From Nepenthes gracilis (Eukaryota > Streptophyta > Magnoliopsida > Caryophyllales > Nepenthaceae), in NCBI GenBank assembly GCA_033239525.1, contig BSYO01000003.1, positions 2,164,001 through 2,228,000 of the forward strand: a stretch of DNA of 64,000 nt, given 5' to 3'. Position 1 is the first letter of the stretch. Each line of letters opens with the position of its first letter. The position numbers and the translations under genes are program-made. Shown here piece after piece: positions 21,555 through 32,874 of the stretch. The notes below the pieces were generated by a model. That model was not told the origin of the DNA, searched no databases, and saw nothing but the letters and a program-made list of their open reading frames with translations.

Positions 21555-23720
21555 TATTTAAACCGAGGCGTGATCGTTTCTTTCCTTCCGCTGACTTCTT
21601 CTACCTTCATTCTCAAGTTCTTAAAAACAAATGGCGGCCCGAAAACAGAAGGCCCTTCTTCTTCCGTGTCACTTGAGGTGCATCGCCATGGTGTTCGCAA
21701 CACCGGTCGATTTGGTAGGCGTATATTGCCTCCCTTAGGGTAGACTATGCGATTCCGAGCTGATTTCCCTTGCTCCTGGTCCCTCAAGATAGAGCCGAGC
21801 GCCCCTCCAGAGGGTTTTATAGTGATTTATGAGTACCATCTGAAGGGAGGACTTCGTATTTCATTGCCTTTTGCTTATTTGCATGCAATAGTCGATTCAG
21901 GAGTTCCCATGGCGGGCTTCACCCTAACGCCTTCGCTGCACAGTGTCTGCATGCGTCTTCGCCATCATGCACAGTGCGACTTCCCAGCCTTGGCGGCCCG
22001 GGGGTAATTTTGGGCCTCGGAGTCGGAGGATTGGATATCGCTCACCCCGGGCAGGATTCAACTTGCGTGGCACAAATCCACGATTCCGTTAAGAAATTTT
22101 GGAAGGAGCCTTCTTCTTCCTCGAGCACGCCTTTCAGTATGAGCTTAGAGAGGGTGGGGTCCGATCTCGGAGTTCTTCGGAACAAGCCTCTTGTAGGACA
22201 TGGCTGGATCCTGGTGATCTCAGCCGTTCATCGGAGAAGAACTTTAAAAGCAGGGCCACTACCTTTCCCTATCACGTTTGAGATTGCCGGATGAGGACCT
22301 CATTGTAGGTGGCGGCAGCCCAGGCGATCGGGGAGGTCTGGAGATATGGGAACTCATCGCGGCCGCGTCTTTGCGGAGGAGGCACATTATTCTAGCTGCG
22401 TTCTTGAGCAATGATGAGGAGCGCGGCGGCCCTCAAAGGATGAGGAAGCGAAGCGCCTCACGGAAGGAGGTCGGAGGCGAGTCGTCGGTTCTTCCGTGCA
22501 GGAAGTTCGCTCAGCCGAGATCGCCGGGGCGCGCCGCCAAAGGAAGCTGCCGTGCCTTCGTCGACTTCGATCGCGGAGCCATCCGCTCCGAAGTCGGTGA
22601 GTCAGTCTCTACCTGCGGGGACAATCTCTGTGGCTGTATCGGCCCGGGCGTCGGGGGGCGTTGTTGTTGCGGATAGCCACAGAGGCCATTGGTTTTGGCG
22701 CAGCAGGCGTCGGAGGCCGGGGGCTGCATGCGTTGCCCGGCTATTCTTGTCGAGCCGTCTCTGCGTACGGGCCTCCACAGGATCTGGTGGTATTCTCGGA
22801 GAATTTGGGGCAGCTCTAACTTGCTGTTCGGAGCAGGCCCGGCCGAAGGAAGCGGGGTCGCACTCGTGGCGAGGCCCGAGTGTTCTGGCTGATCCTTCAG
22901 TCGACCCTCCTCACGCGATCGGAGGCGGAGCCCAGTGGCCCCTTTGGATGAGCACTTGGTCGCATGCTCGGCGGTCGCGATGCTCTGCGGCGTGTGGTTG
23001 AGACTAGCGAAGGCGGCGGGGCGTCCTCGCGGCGGGGCACTGCAGCGCTCCTTCGGCGGCCAGCCTTCGGCCAGCCCTCCCCATGTTGTTGAGGAGGTGA
23101 GCCCCGAAGAGAGGCCTACAGGCGGTTTCAGCTTCTTGCTTTGACTATTTTCAAATGCAGTTGTTTCCTTGGACTTCTTTCTTTGCCGCTCATCTTAGTC
23201 ATGCTTTTAACTTTTCTCTTGCCGGGCTTCGCGATACGGTCCCCCTCGGGTGCGTCTTTGGCTCTTTTCCTTGAAGCCTTGAGCCCGGACCATCATCGAC
23301 GCAGGCATCATCTCGTCCCACATGCCAGTGCAGCTCGAATCGCATCCCTTACCCAGGAGGTCGGGCAGTGCGGCGGAGAGTTGCGCGATTAGAGGACCTC
23401 CTTTTAGCTGGCGAGAAAGGATCATTTGGACTAGTCGTGGGCCTTGCGGTTGGCGGCATTCTCCTTGAGTAAGCGGTCGCGATGGACACTCGCTTTTGGG
23501 GCGGCATCCGCTTTGCATGAGATGAGATCGTCTCCTGGCGGCTCCTCACGTCCCGGTGGCGTCCTTCATCCGAGCTTGGGGGTAGGAGAAGCGTCGCGCT
23601 GAAGGCGTTCACGAGGAAGCGGGCCCGCGAGGTCTGGTGATTAGCCATCGCCGTTAAGTTTGAGTTCGGTTTTTGTTGTTGTATCACGCATCGCTTGTAT
23701 AATGTACGTATAAATGAGAA
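21555..23720 (+). other. antisense cassette c of unit 2: plant-mobile-domain-like ORF, broken
   Basis: TATTTAAA (21555-21562) precedes ATG 21631 (MAARKQKALLLPCHLR). The conserved block MRFRADFPCSW, YEYHLKGGLRISLP and GVPMAGFTLTP follows at 21747-21930, with RFRKKFWK-like and FFFLEHAFQYEL downstream to about 22150. A Ser/Glu-rich stretch and the coiled-coil end near 23340-23395 come next, and a 3' tail (CTTGTATAATGTACGTATAAATG) near 23692. It is the better preserved copy of this ORF but still needs several frame changes. Confidence 0.5.
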
Positions 23721-24626
23721 GCTTTTGCTTGCCCCGCGTCCGGGCTTCCCTTATCATACGGCGTCGTTCGCCTTTTGCAACTTTACTTGTTGGATCATGC
23801 TTCAGCGTTTGAGTATTAGGCCCTTTGGAGCCGTTTTGATTAAGGCCTATCACGGGCGCCTTCTTGCGTGGTGCTCGTCCTTCGTAAGAGGATGTCGTCC
23901 ATGACTCACGCGTTTGGGGAGCTCGTCCCATTAAAGCGGATGTCGTCGCCAAGCCCACGGAGCCTCTGCGGGCTGGCCCAGCGTGATCGGGCGGGATTAG
24001 CAGGACTCTGGAGTGCAGGCCTCGGTCGCGTATAATTGCGGGAGGTGTGTCGCTCTGCTCAGCGTTATGAACACCAAGTTGAGGTCCTAGCCCCGACCAT
24101 TGTAGGTATTGGTGCTCTCTTACGTGTACGAAGGTCGTCGCACGCCCCCTAAGGTTTTGTTGGCCGTAGAGTGGGGACTCGAGGAGCCCCGAGGCCTATG
24201 GGTACGACCGCCACGGGTCGTGGCGCGTAGCCTTTGGAATGGATCGCTTTGGATCCGGTGTCTCAGCCAGTGGACGCCTCGGCGACTAGCAGAGGCGAGT
24301 CTCTGCAGGTGGCAGCCAGGGCCACTGGGCGCGAAAGCCATGGTGAGTAGAGCCGTCCCAGGCCATCTAGCGTGAGACGAGTCCGTGGCGGTGCACTTCT
24401 GGACCGCTGGCTTGACCAAGGGGCTAGTTTCACAGACGGAGCCTTGTCCTCCCGACTAAGAAGGCGACCCTAGAGTCGTTTGATTTGATTATGCAATACA
24501 TGCCATCAACTCACCACGAATGAATATGCAATATGACAATAAGTGATAATGTTAACCAAAGAGAGGAAACATGCTCAAAGCACTCATCATGATGTATGCG
24601 CGTGCGACTTACGGATCGCCGTTGCA

Positions 24627-25790
24627 TTATTGATAATATTTCCTTAAGTTGGCGGCATTCCATGTCCAGTGAGACAAGTTGCAGATTAAGGCGCGTAGCT
24701 TGTCGCCCCGCTCAGGAGGATTGCGGAGGCAACGGCCCCTCCCATCCGGGGAGAGTTTGTTCTGACCCGCGGTCTTTCCCATTGCCTCTCGCTCGGAGGA
24801 CCCGGATCTCGACTTCTAGCGGGCGTGCTTTCACCGCTTGTTGTAGTCTGCGCGACTTCGGCTGGTAGGCGGCGGTTCGGAGCCGCGGCGTCCGGCACGA
24901 GAGCAAGTCAGACTTTCCTGAGCTTTGCGCGTTAGTGGCGGGGTCGAAGTGTTCGAGCCATGGGCTTAGCATTCCCACTTCTACGGGAACCCGCCTCGGC
25001 CTCGACTCCGGCGAGAGGTTGAAAAGGCGTCTCCCTTGTTGATTCCCTGCGTAGTCGTTCGATACGACCATAGCGATGGTAGCTCCTCCACGGAGCCCCC
25101 TGCGTCTTCGATCGGGTCTTTATCCCATGCGACAACGTCACGGTTGGTAACCGATTTTGCCGTTGGGTGCCGGGTGCGCCACGGATGTGTGTGCCAGCTT
25201 GATGCGGAGGTTGCGCGTGCTGTAAAGCGTTTCCCGTTGAATTGGGTCCGTTATCGATCCACCTGACCTCGGGGATCCCAAGCGGCAAACAATGCCTTGG
25301 CGGAGGAAGGAAATCGCATTGTCTTCGATGATCTTAGCGAGAGAGGCAGCTTCCACCCATTTCGTAAAATAGTGACGATCAAACGATGAAATTTTCTCTG
25401 TCCGTGGCCATTGGAAATGGACCAAGTATGTGAGCCCCATTGCGCGAGCAGCCATGGGGGGTGGAGATAGTGCAGCTCGGTGTGCGGGCTGGTGTGTCAT
25501 GTTGCCGTGGACACAGTGACTTTCACACTTGCGGGACGAACTCCATAGCGTCTCGCTTCATGGTGGGCAGATGAAGCCTTGCCGCATGACGTTGAATGCT
25601 AGATTTTCCTTGATGTGTGATCCTTTTTGCCCCGAGTGTACCTCTGCCTTGCGCGTAGTCGGCCTCCTGCAGGGTAAGACATTTCGGGGAGGAGGTGAGT
25701 ATCCCCGTCTGTCTGACCTTCCATTCGAGAATCGTGTACCATCCTGCCGCTTTCGACCGCTTGGCATCGTTGGCGTCTTGGTAAGGTTCC
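24627..25790 (-). pseudogene. integrase of unit 2, decayed
   Basis: The region matches unit 1, with the stop TAA at 24627-24629 and the ending LRKYYQ. The core reads IEDNAISFLRQGIVCRLG and VHFQWPRTEKISSFDRHYFTKWVEAA in part. The catalytic Asp block is disrupted near 25234-25262. The C-terminal and zinc domains are recognisable only in pieces. Confidence 0.7.
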
Positions 25791-26019
25791 CTCCGTGAAG
25801 CCGTATGTGCGGCGTCATCCGATTATCTCCGTGTCGATCTGCATTACTTCTTTGTCCTCGGCGTCGATCTTTGGGTGCGTTTAGGACTTCCACAGGCTCC
25901 CTCGCGTCTTGCTCGCATGTTACGCGGCCCGCGTCCGGGCGGCCAGTCCCGCCACGTTGTTATCGATCTCGGGATATGCTTTCGATCTCGAATTGACCCG
26001 AACTCGGGGATCGGGGTTC

Positions 26020-26610
26020 TTACTCTCGCCGAGATACCTCACTAGTTGTGGGTTCGCGGCGAAGTTCCCTTTCACTGGTTGACCACGAGCTCGAATCTAC
26101 TCCACGACCGGTGACCGCGCGGAACACTCCCTCGCCCGATCGCGAGCCCGCGAGGAGGGCTTCATATTCTACCCAGCGTTGTTCGTGGCAGGAAGGCGGT
26201 GTAGCGGGTATGTGATCTCCATGCCTTGGGCGTCTTAGCACAACACGGCTCTGCTGCTGCAGTTGCCCGATCCGTCCACGTTGAAGTCCCACGGCGAGAT
26301 CTCCGTCCGTCTTCTTCTCGCGTTGTTGTCCTCTGCTCTCTGGCGTTGCAGCCCGACAATGAAGTCGCCCGAGGGCCTTTTGCCCTTTCCACGACGGTCG
26401 GCCGGAACTCAGTCGAACTCCCGAGGCTCGGCAGCCCACTTGACGATCGTGGGGCGTCTCGCTTCTGGAATCGTCCCTCAGCAGGCAGTGCAGTAGCACG
26501 ACAATCCGTCTGTTGGAAGTAAGTCGCAGCTTCCACATTTGCATAGGCAGTACGACGCCATCTTTTCGAGCGTGCGGATAACAGGTTTTTACGTCCGTGA
26601 CACCGGCTCA
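26020..26610 (-). pseudogene. RNase H of unit 2
   Basis: Reverse frames carry EEDGRRSRRG and a TWTDRATAAA form of the NVDGSAN block at about 26262-26290, shifted by an indel relative to unit 1. VEYEALLAGSR at about 26130-26165 is the second RNase H block and is intact here. Frames change several times. Confidence 0.65.
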
Positions 26611-26946
26611 CGTAGTACCATGTTTATTGCTTGCCTTCATGTTCCGCCACTAACACGGAGCTGAGGTGGAAGGGCGTTGCCCAGGTAGAGTGCGAGATCT
26701 TCTCCTTGCGCGGTGAGCTCGGGAGGCGCGTATTTGGAAAGATAAGTCTTGGGTTCACTGAATGCTTCGTCGCATTCTTCACTCCATTTGAACACTGTGT
26801 GACTTGGTGCCCCTTAGCGCCTTGAAGAAGGCAAGTATTTCTCGGTGACTTGGCGAGAACCGTGAGAGGCGGCTATCCACCACTGTCGGCTCACGGACTT
26901 CTCTTTCATGCGCGGAGGGTTCAAATCAGTATTGCCTTGATCTTCT

Positions 26947-27460
26947 CTAGGATTGGCTTCTATTCCGCTTGTTTGGGATACAATGAAGCCTAAGAATTTT
27001 CAGAGAGTTACCGAGCGCGCATTTGGCGGGGTTAAGCTTCATCCCATCTTTGTCGGAGGATGCGGAAGGTCTCGTCCAGAGGTCGTCGGCGTGGCGGCTT
27101 GCGACCTTGCTTTTTACGAGCATATCGTCGGCCGCGTACCTCCACATTCCGTCCCGATTTGGTGCGAACATCTTGTTTGCAGCTACGGCGTGCGTTGCGC
27201 CCGCATTCTTGAGACCAAAGGGCATCATTTTTGTGGCAATCGTCCCTTGATGCGTCATCGTGAGGCAGTGTGCTCCTCGTCCTGCAGGTCCATCCGGATC
27301 TGGTTGTATCCGTGCGCGTCCATGAAGCTCAACGGTTCGTGCCCGGACGTGGAGTCCACGAGTTAGTCGATCCTTGGGAGCGGAAAGCTATCTTTGGGGC
27401 GAGGCCTTATTCACGTCGGTGAAAGTCGACACACATCGCCACTTGCATTTGCTCTTTTTA
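26947..27460 (-). pseudogene. reverse transcriptase of unit 2
   Basis: The reverse frame reads MMPFGLKNAGATH and, after an indel, RYAADDMLVKSKVASRHADDL. This keeps the adjacent Asp pair of the RT active site, with one extra Ala compared with the usual Y-V-D-D. The upstream WRMCVDFTDVN-type block at about 27405-27455 has a one-base indel. DGMKLNPAKCA follows as expected. Confidence 0.75.
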
Positions 27461-28149
27461 CGGCCACGACGTTGGACAGACGCTCCGGTGCTGGACTTCT
27501 CACGATAAATCCCGCGTCGAGCCTCTTCACTTCTTCACGATGGCGACCAACTTCTCGGCGGAGTGGTTCCTCTTCTGCCGGACGGGTTTTCGGCTCGCGT
27601 CGAGCCAGCTTATGGACTATGACCTTGGCCGATATCGGCGTATCGGCGGAGCCCGTGCCCGCGATCTCGGGTTGAAGGATTTCCCTATCTTTGCCTTGCA
27701 GATTCAGATCGGAGGATCGGGCGGGAATCGCCTCGATTTCCTCCCACGGCCCGGGCTGTTGGGCGGCGTCTCGTCGCGGAGGTCCAGTCTTCACTTGGTC
27801 CGCATGGTGTCATAGGACTGATTTGGGACAAGTAGCATGTCGCCCCATTTCTTGGTCTCGAGAACTTCTCCCACTCCCGAGGGTGGGAAATTTCATTTCA
27901 GTGCGGGATGGGCGTGGCGGCCCGAAGGGGGCGTCGGGAATGGTCTGCCAAGTATGGCATTGTAGACGGAGGAAGGTCGGCGACGAGGAAGCGCCAACTA
28001 CGCGCGTCATAGAGGCGCAGTGAGTCCCGGTCGTGACTTCGGTCGTATAATCCCTTACCTTTGGAGAGCAGACTCGTTGTCAAGCCGTATAATGGTCCGT
28101 TCTTGCCTTCATTTGGCTACATTTTAGTCCCGATTTGGTGAGCGATGAA

Positions 28150-28270
28150 TCTGACAAATTTTGTGAGCTTCCATTATCAATGAAGACCCGTTTCAGTGGT
28201 AGTCATCACCACCGCCCGAGCTTGAGGCCCGACTACAACAAGGAGTCAGTATGGGGGAAGTTCGTGTGCC
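28150..28270 (-). pseudogene. aspartic protease fragment of unit 2
   Basis: The reverse strand at about 28165-28190 reads RVFIDNGS, with the D-N-G active-site triad that is altered in unit 1. The rest of the protease frame is broken by nearby indels. Confidence 0.6.
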
Positions 28271-28429
28271 ATGTCTTGACTTTGCTAAAGCTAATGACAT
28301 CATTTCTAACCCCTAACTTCGCCCGCTCTTTGGAAGCTATTTCGGCCGATCCGTGCACTCGGGCGTTTGCGGTGTCGAATGGAAGAGATCATGTGGACTC
28401 GCCGGCCCGCCGTCACGGGTGACTCTTGG

Positions 28430-29900
28430 TGGCTCGCTGGGTTCTCCGTCACGGGGCGGGTTCTTGCCCGAGCCTTTCACGAATCTCTTCAAGTGTCTCG
28501 CGGATCAGATATTCAATCTCCCGCTGCGCAGTGCGCGGTTCTCGATTGAGTGCCCCAGGGCAGTGAATGCTGGGGTACTTTGTACAGTCATTGCCGCCGG
28601 GACCCTTGGGTGTCTTGGGCCACTTGAAGAATCTTTCATCTGGATGCTGCATCGGGATGTTTGTGCGGCTATCATTCGTTGAGGTCGAGAGGCCCCTGTA
28701 ATCCTTCTTAGGCCCGTGTCATGCCAGCTCTTTTCGGCGCTCCATGAAGCCCCATTGGCTAATCCCTCTTTCTTCCTCCGGAGGCTCGGAGGTCTCCGGG
28801 GCCCGATCCGCCCGCTCGGGGTTTTAGCCGTTGGCCTCTTGGCGTGATATACGCCTTGGCGGCAATGGTCTCGCCTCCCTGAAAGTCTGCGGGCGAGTGC
28901 GGACAGTGCTTGAAGAAGTCCCACCCATGAAAGTGGCGATGAAGGCAGCTTCGGTTCGTCGGAGAGGTGCGGGATCCGTCGCGCCTCGGTGATGAAACGG
29001 TCCGAGCCAACGAGGCTTTCATCGATCCTCGGCGGAGGCGGACCGTGCCATGGTTGCCTCTCCTCCCGCCGAGGCGCGGGCGCTCGGGAAGGCATCGGGC
29101 GAGCTCGTCGAGCGAGCATATGGAGTTGGGAGGCCATGGAACCAGTAGCGCGTCGCCCTAAGGGTGACGGGGAAGCTCACGACACATCGTGGCCTCGCTT
29201 GCCTTGTAGAGTGAGGTGGAGTGCGGGCGGTTGAGATGGTCCATGGGATCCTTGCTTCCGTCGTATCCCTCCATGGCCGGCATTGAACTTGCTCGGTAGC
29301 GGGCGTGTCCCGGAGTCCATGCGAAGGGCGACTGCGGAGATTGGCGGAGGAGGCGTGGGCTTCTCCTTGTGCGGGGTGTCCCCTGACACCTTGACTTTCT
29401 CCTCCATCGAAGGATCCAAGTAGAGCCCCTTCAAGGCGCGTTGAGGGCGGTGCGGGCTCCGTGTTCCCACGGGGTTAAATGCGTGCTTGTCGGGGGTGGC
29501 GGCTCTGCATGGGAGGCGCGCTCCCCATTGGAGCCAGCGGCGGTGGCCTCCGTTGCGCGCGAGTTGCGGAGGGAGCGTCCTTACAGGCTGTCCTCCCTGC
29601 CGTCATCGGCGAGGCGGCTTCCGCCTCGTTCTCGGCCCGTTTCCAGGTGCGGTCAGGGCATGCGTGGTCAGTCGATTGGCTCGCCTCCCTGCGAGTGGCC
29701 TCTCGACGCCTTTCTTTCTTGGAAGTAGAGGCTCGGGGCCGCTAGAGGGGACCCAGCACGGGGTCCGGTGTTGCGCATATGGCGAGGAGGATCTCCTTCG
29801 GGCGTCTAACTCCGCGGCCGGAGTGGCGGGTGCCGGCTCCGGTTGGTTGTTCGCTTGGTTCCCGTGGGAACTCCATCACAGACGGTGGTCTCCGCCGAGC
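28430..29900 (-). pseudogene. gag of unit 2, decayed
   Basis: A reverse frame of about 210 codons at 28505-29137 covers the C-terminal half of gag (RKKEGLANGASWSAE and nearby). The core lies around 29175-29290 and the N-terminal part up to about 29900, in other frames. It corresponds segment by segment to 16900-18339. Confidence 0.6.
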
Positions 29901-29977
29901 AACTGCTCAAGGCTCTGGTGTTTACCGTACTTGGTTGTTAATTTCTTTGGGTAGAAAGTGACACTTGGCTTTTCTGT

Positions 29978-30000
29978 CGCCTTCCTGAGGACGCGCATGA
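29978..30000 (-). other. degenerate primer binding site of unit 2
   Basis: Inside LTR C the reverse strand reads TGCGCGTCC then TCAGGAAGG, a further variant of the site next to LTR B. Comparing the two suggests an ancestral TGGCGCCGTC core, but neither copy is intact. Confidence 0.35.
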
Positions 30001-30944
30001 TGTTGCGTCCAAGGGCCCCGAGGTTGTCGTATGGATTAGGGAGCCTTCGGATTCCAAGCGGGGGGCTCTCTGGAAGAAGGATCCGGTCTCCGTCTCTAAA
30101 CTGGACTGCACAACACAAACAACAAACAAGAGGTGAAGAGTGCAGCGGATTTCTCCCACCAAGGCCACTCCGACTCGACAAATTCGCCAAATTCACATGA
30201 TTGTGGAAATGCGCACGCTAAGGTGGTGCGCGTAAAAATTTTGTGATGCGTAAGAAGAACTTATGTGGTGATGAGTAGAAATGCGGTGAGCGGGTGATGG
30301 AAGGCACGGCAGCCTCGATGACTACTGCGATGAGTGGCTAACTTTCGCTTGGCGGGATGGGAAGAAGGAGAAACGATTTGGTCCAATCCACTCGGAGGAT
30401 TTGGAGCCTTATGGAAGCGGGATTAGAGCTTGGGATCCAGGTTACCCTTAGTCGCAAGATGTGAGAAGGTAAAACCGTTCTCAGAGTTGGAATCCATTGA
30501 GCCAGAATCCTTTTTCTGGAGGGTAAGGCGCTTATATGCCTCCTCCCGTTTGGACTCTTCAGGCGCTAAGGACGCGTTGCACAGGTCGTTGCGCCGGGTC
30601 GTTGTCACGGACCGCCGATCCACGCCCGGTTATCCGTTGCCGTGCGAGCACGCTTATTTCTTTGGTGATCACGCCGATTTTCCTTGAGAAAGGAGTGGTT
30701 GGCCGCCTGCCAGACGGTGATGGCGTTAGCGTGGCGCCGCCATGCCTCTATTGGCTAGCGCTTCCGCCTTTTCACGCGCATTCGGCGACGCATTTAATCT
30801 GCTCTGAGTTTCAGTTAGCGTGACTTAGCCCTTATTTTTCCGTTGGAGAAATTTGGCGCAGCGAAATTCCTCATTTTCTCATGGGCATTGTTTTTGCTTT
30901 ATGGGCGATGGACTGTCTCTTGGGTAGGAACATGGGGCCCAACA
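30001..30944 (-). repeat. LTR C (944 bp), 5' LTR of unit 2
   Basis: It begins TGTTGCG and ends CCCAACA at 30944. It aligns with LTRs A and B, including the TATA-like GCATATAAGCGCC (about 30529-30541 on the reverse strand). The CAAAT duplication follows directly. Confidence 0.9.
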
Positions 30945-30949
30945 CAAAT
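30945..30949. repeat. 5-bp target site duplication CAAAT, right copy
   Basis: It matches 6870-6874 exactly and closes the array. Confidence 0.85.
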
Positions 30950-31658
30950 AATAAAATATTAATTAACTACGTTGTTTATTCAACAATGAATATGATAATA
31001 ACAATTTTAATTTTAATTTTATTTTATTTTATTTCTTAAAAAATAACTATTCTATTATCATATTATTCTATTTCAATAATCAACGTACCGTTAGTTTTGG
31101 CATTAATACTGGATATTATTAAATGAAGAGATAGTTGTAATCAATGCATATAATTCATAGAAAGCTAAAAGTTTTTTGAATTTTTTTAAATAAAAAAACT
31201 CGTTTTCATCTAAAAGACAATTTCGGTTTACTTATGCTGGCTATAAAATTTGGTGGGGGACATGGATGTTATAAGCTGTTAAACGGTCGTTATCCAACGT
31301 TAATATTTTTTAAAAAAATATTAACAAAGAAAATATCTTAAAATTGCATGACGATTGGCTTCTACCCAACAACAGTAAATTATCGGACAGTTGATTTCAT
31401 GAATTATTCTATGCATTCGTTGAAAAATTTGGTTAAAGTATTCTTATTTTATTTAAAATTATTTTAACCGAAACGAGCTAAAGATATTATCTAATAAATT
31501 AAATATTCCTTAATAAGTGCGCGATAACAAATACAAGTTTTTGGTTACCAACCTGCATGGACCCATGATAGAAAGATGGATAAAGTAATTTTATTTCTTA
31601 AAAAGATAGAAAAATTCTGATTTTAAACTTAGGCGGTTTAATTTTAAATAAATTTATT
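30950..31658. other. AT-rich flank of the array
   Basis: The first 150 bp may be the right half of the small element described at 6630-6869. The remainder is AT-rich with no coding potential that I recognise. Confidence 0.5.
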
Positions 31659-32624
31659 GGGAATGACCGAAAATAAGTACAAATTTCAAAGGCCCAATCG
31701 AAAAAGTAAAAAACGAATTAATGGGTACGCCCACAGTGAGCTGGCACAAGAAGGAGGAACAATTCAAATTCACAAAAGCCCATATATCCGTGCCTGGACG
31801 ATCAATACGTGCCAATAGCCGGTCGAAAGATCAAAAGGGACTGGCATAAGGATGGGCAATTGACTCACAGAAACAGTGAATGTTCTGTTGATCGGAAGTA
31901 CCACAATAGGCCGGCTCTAGAATAGGCCTTACGAGGCCCAAGCTCAATTTGGCCCACACTCTCATTCACGACCAGCAATGGTCCTCTCCTCTCGATTTCG
32001 CGCTCTAAAAAGGCAATCACAATTACAGCGATACTGGCCAGATTCGGTCATCTCACATAAAAAACGCCAAATTTCTCTTTATTTGCAAAGAAACCCCAGA
32101 TTTACAAAATACAAAATAAAAGTAATCCTCCCAATGAGTCGTTACCGCCATTAAAGCTCCACGCCAAGAAAGAAAGCTAGCCCAATAGAGCGCGAGAATT
32201 AAGCATTCCTATCAAATGAAGGATACCCAACATCTCAGCTATAAAAGCCCATTGAGTCATCACTCCAGGGCACGCTCTCATCTTGGCTAACAGACGCTCT
32301 CCTTCCTACTGAAAATCGCTCTAAAAAAGCTCACACTCTCTCTAAGAAGAATCCACAATAAGCCTCTCACAACGAGAACAAGACCCTAACCACAAACACT
32401 CTTAACATTTCTCCCAATTTTATCTTTCCCTTAGCCATCTCGATTCTTTGAAGGTTGTTTACTAACTTGAATATCGAAGTGTTTTCGATGAGATAATATT
32501 TCGCCGACACCTGATTTCTCATTTGTTGTAGTGGTGTGTAGAATTTAGACTAAAACGAGCGGTGTCCAACTCAACGATCAACTTTTGACGAACCTATTCA
32601 AAACTTCGATTCGGGACGTATCAC
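31659..32624 (+). repeat. probable solo LTR relic, plus orientation
   Basis: The stretch starts TGGGAATGACCG and ends GACGTATCA, with a plant TATA box TATAAAAG at 32240-32247. Downstream is a CTAACTTGAATATCGAAGTG word near 32463, typical of the region near the U5 border of plant gypsy LTRs. No target duplication was found and no internal region adjoins it, so the borders are tentative. Confidence 0.4.
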
Positions 32625-32874
32625 GAATAATGTGATCAAATAACAATTCTCTTGTGCATTAACTGAAAGGCTCAATACAAATAGTCAATTATTAAAAAAT
32701 CAAAGAATAATAATAAGACAGTAAATGACTCTATTGAGAAACTGTCGAAACGATTTTCTTATTAAATTGAGATAGCAATTACATAAAAAAATAACGTCTC
32801 TCAATAGTTATCTGAAAACGACTCAATCCATGGATAAATATCCCAACTATAAATACAACTTCTCCTAGATTGAA

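Larger units (their letters stand above)
19382..30000 (-). mobile_element. internal region of unit 2
   Basis: A full-length second copy of the internal region, with the same gene order as unit 1. It keeps some motifs that unit 1 has lost (protease DNG, RT ADD) and has lost others that unit 1 keeps (integrase VTDNGTQF). Alignment shows long identical AT-containing runs separated by short GC-rich patches of mismatches and indels. Confidence 0.85.
6875..30944 (-). mobile_element. tandem Ty3/gypsy element: three LTRs, two internal regions
   Basis: LTRs at 6875-7813, 18440-19381 and 30001-30944 separate two homologous internal regions, giving periods of 11565 and 11561 bp. gag-pol reads right to left in both. 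The single CAAAT duplication at the outer edges and none at the middle LTR point to unequal recombination between LTRs after one insertion. Gene order on the minus strand is gag, protease, RT, RNase H, integrase, then about 5.3 kb of sequence with plus-strand ORFs before the 3' LTR. This layout matches Tat-lineage elements. No gag-pol frame is intact. Confidence 0.9.

Noticed and set aside
6875..30944. Dozens of open frames of 60-350 codons as separate genes
   Set aside because: They fall inside the retrotransposon array, change frame at every indel, and mostly lie antisense or out of frame to gag-pol. Only segments with gag, pol or antisense-cassette motifs were kept.
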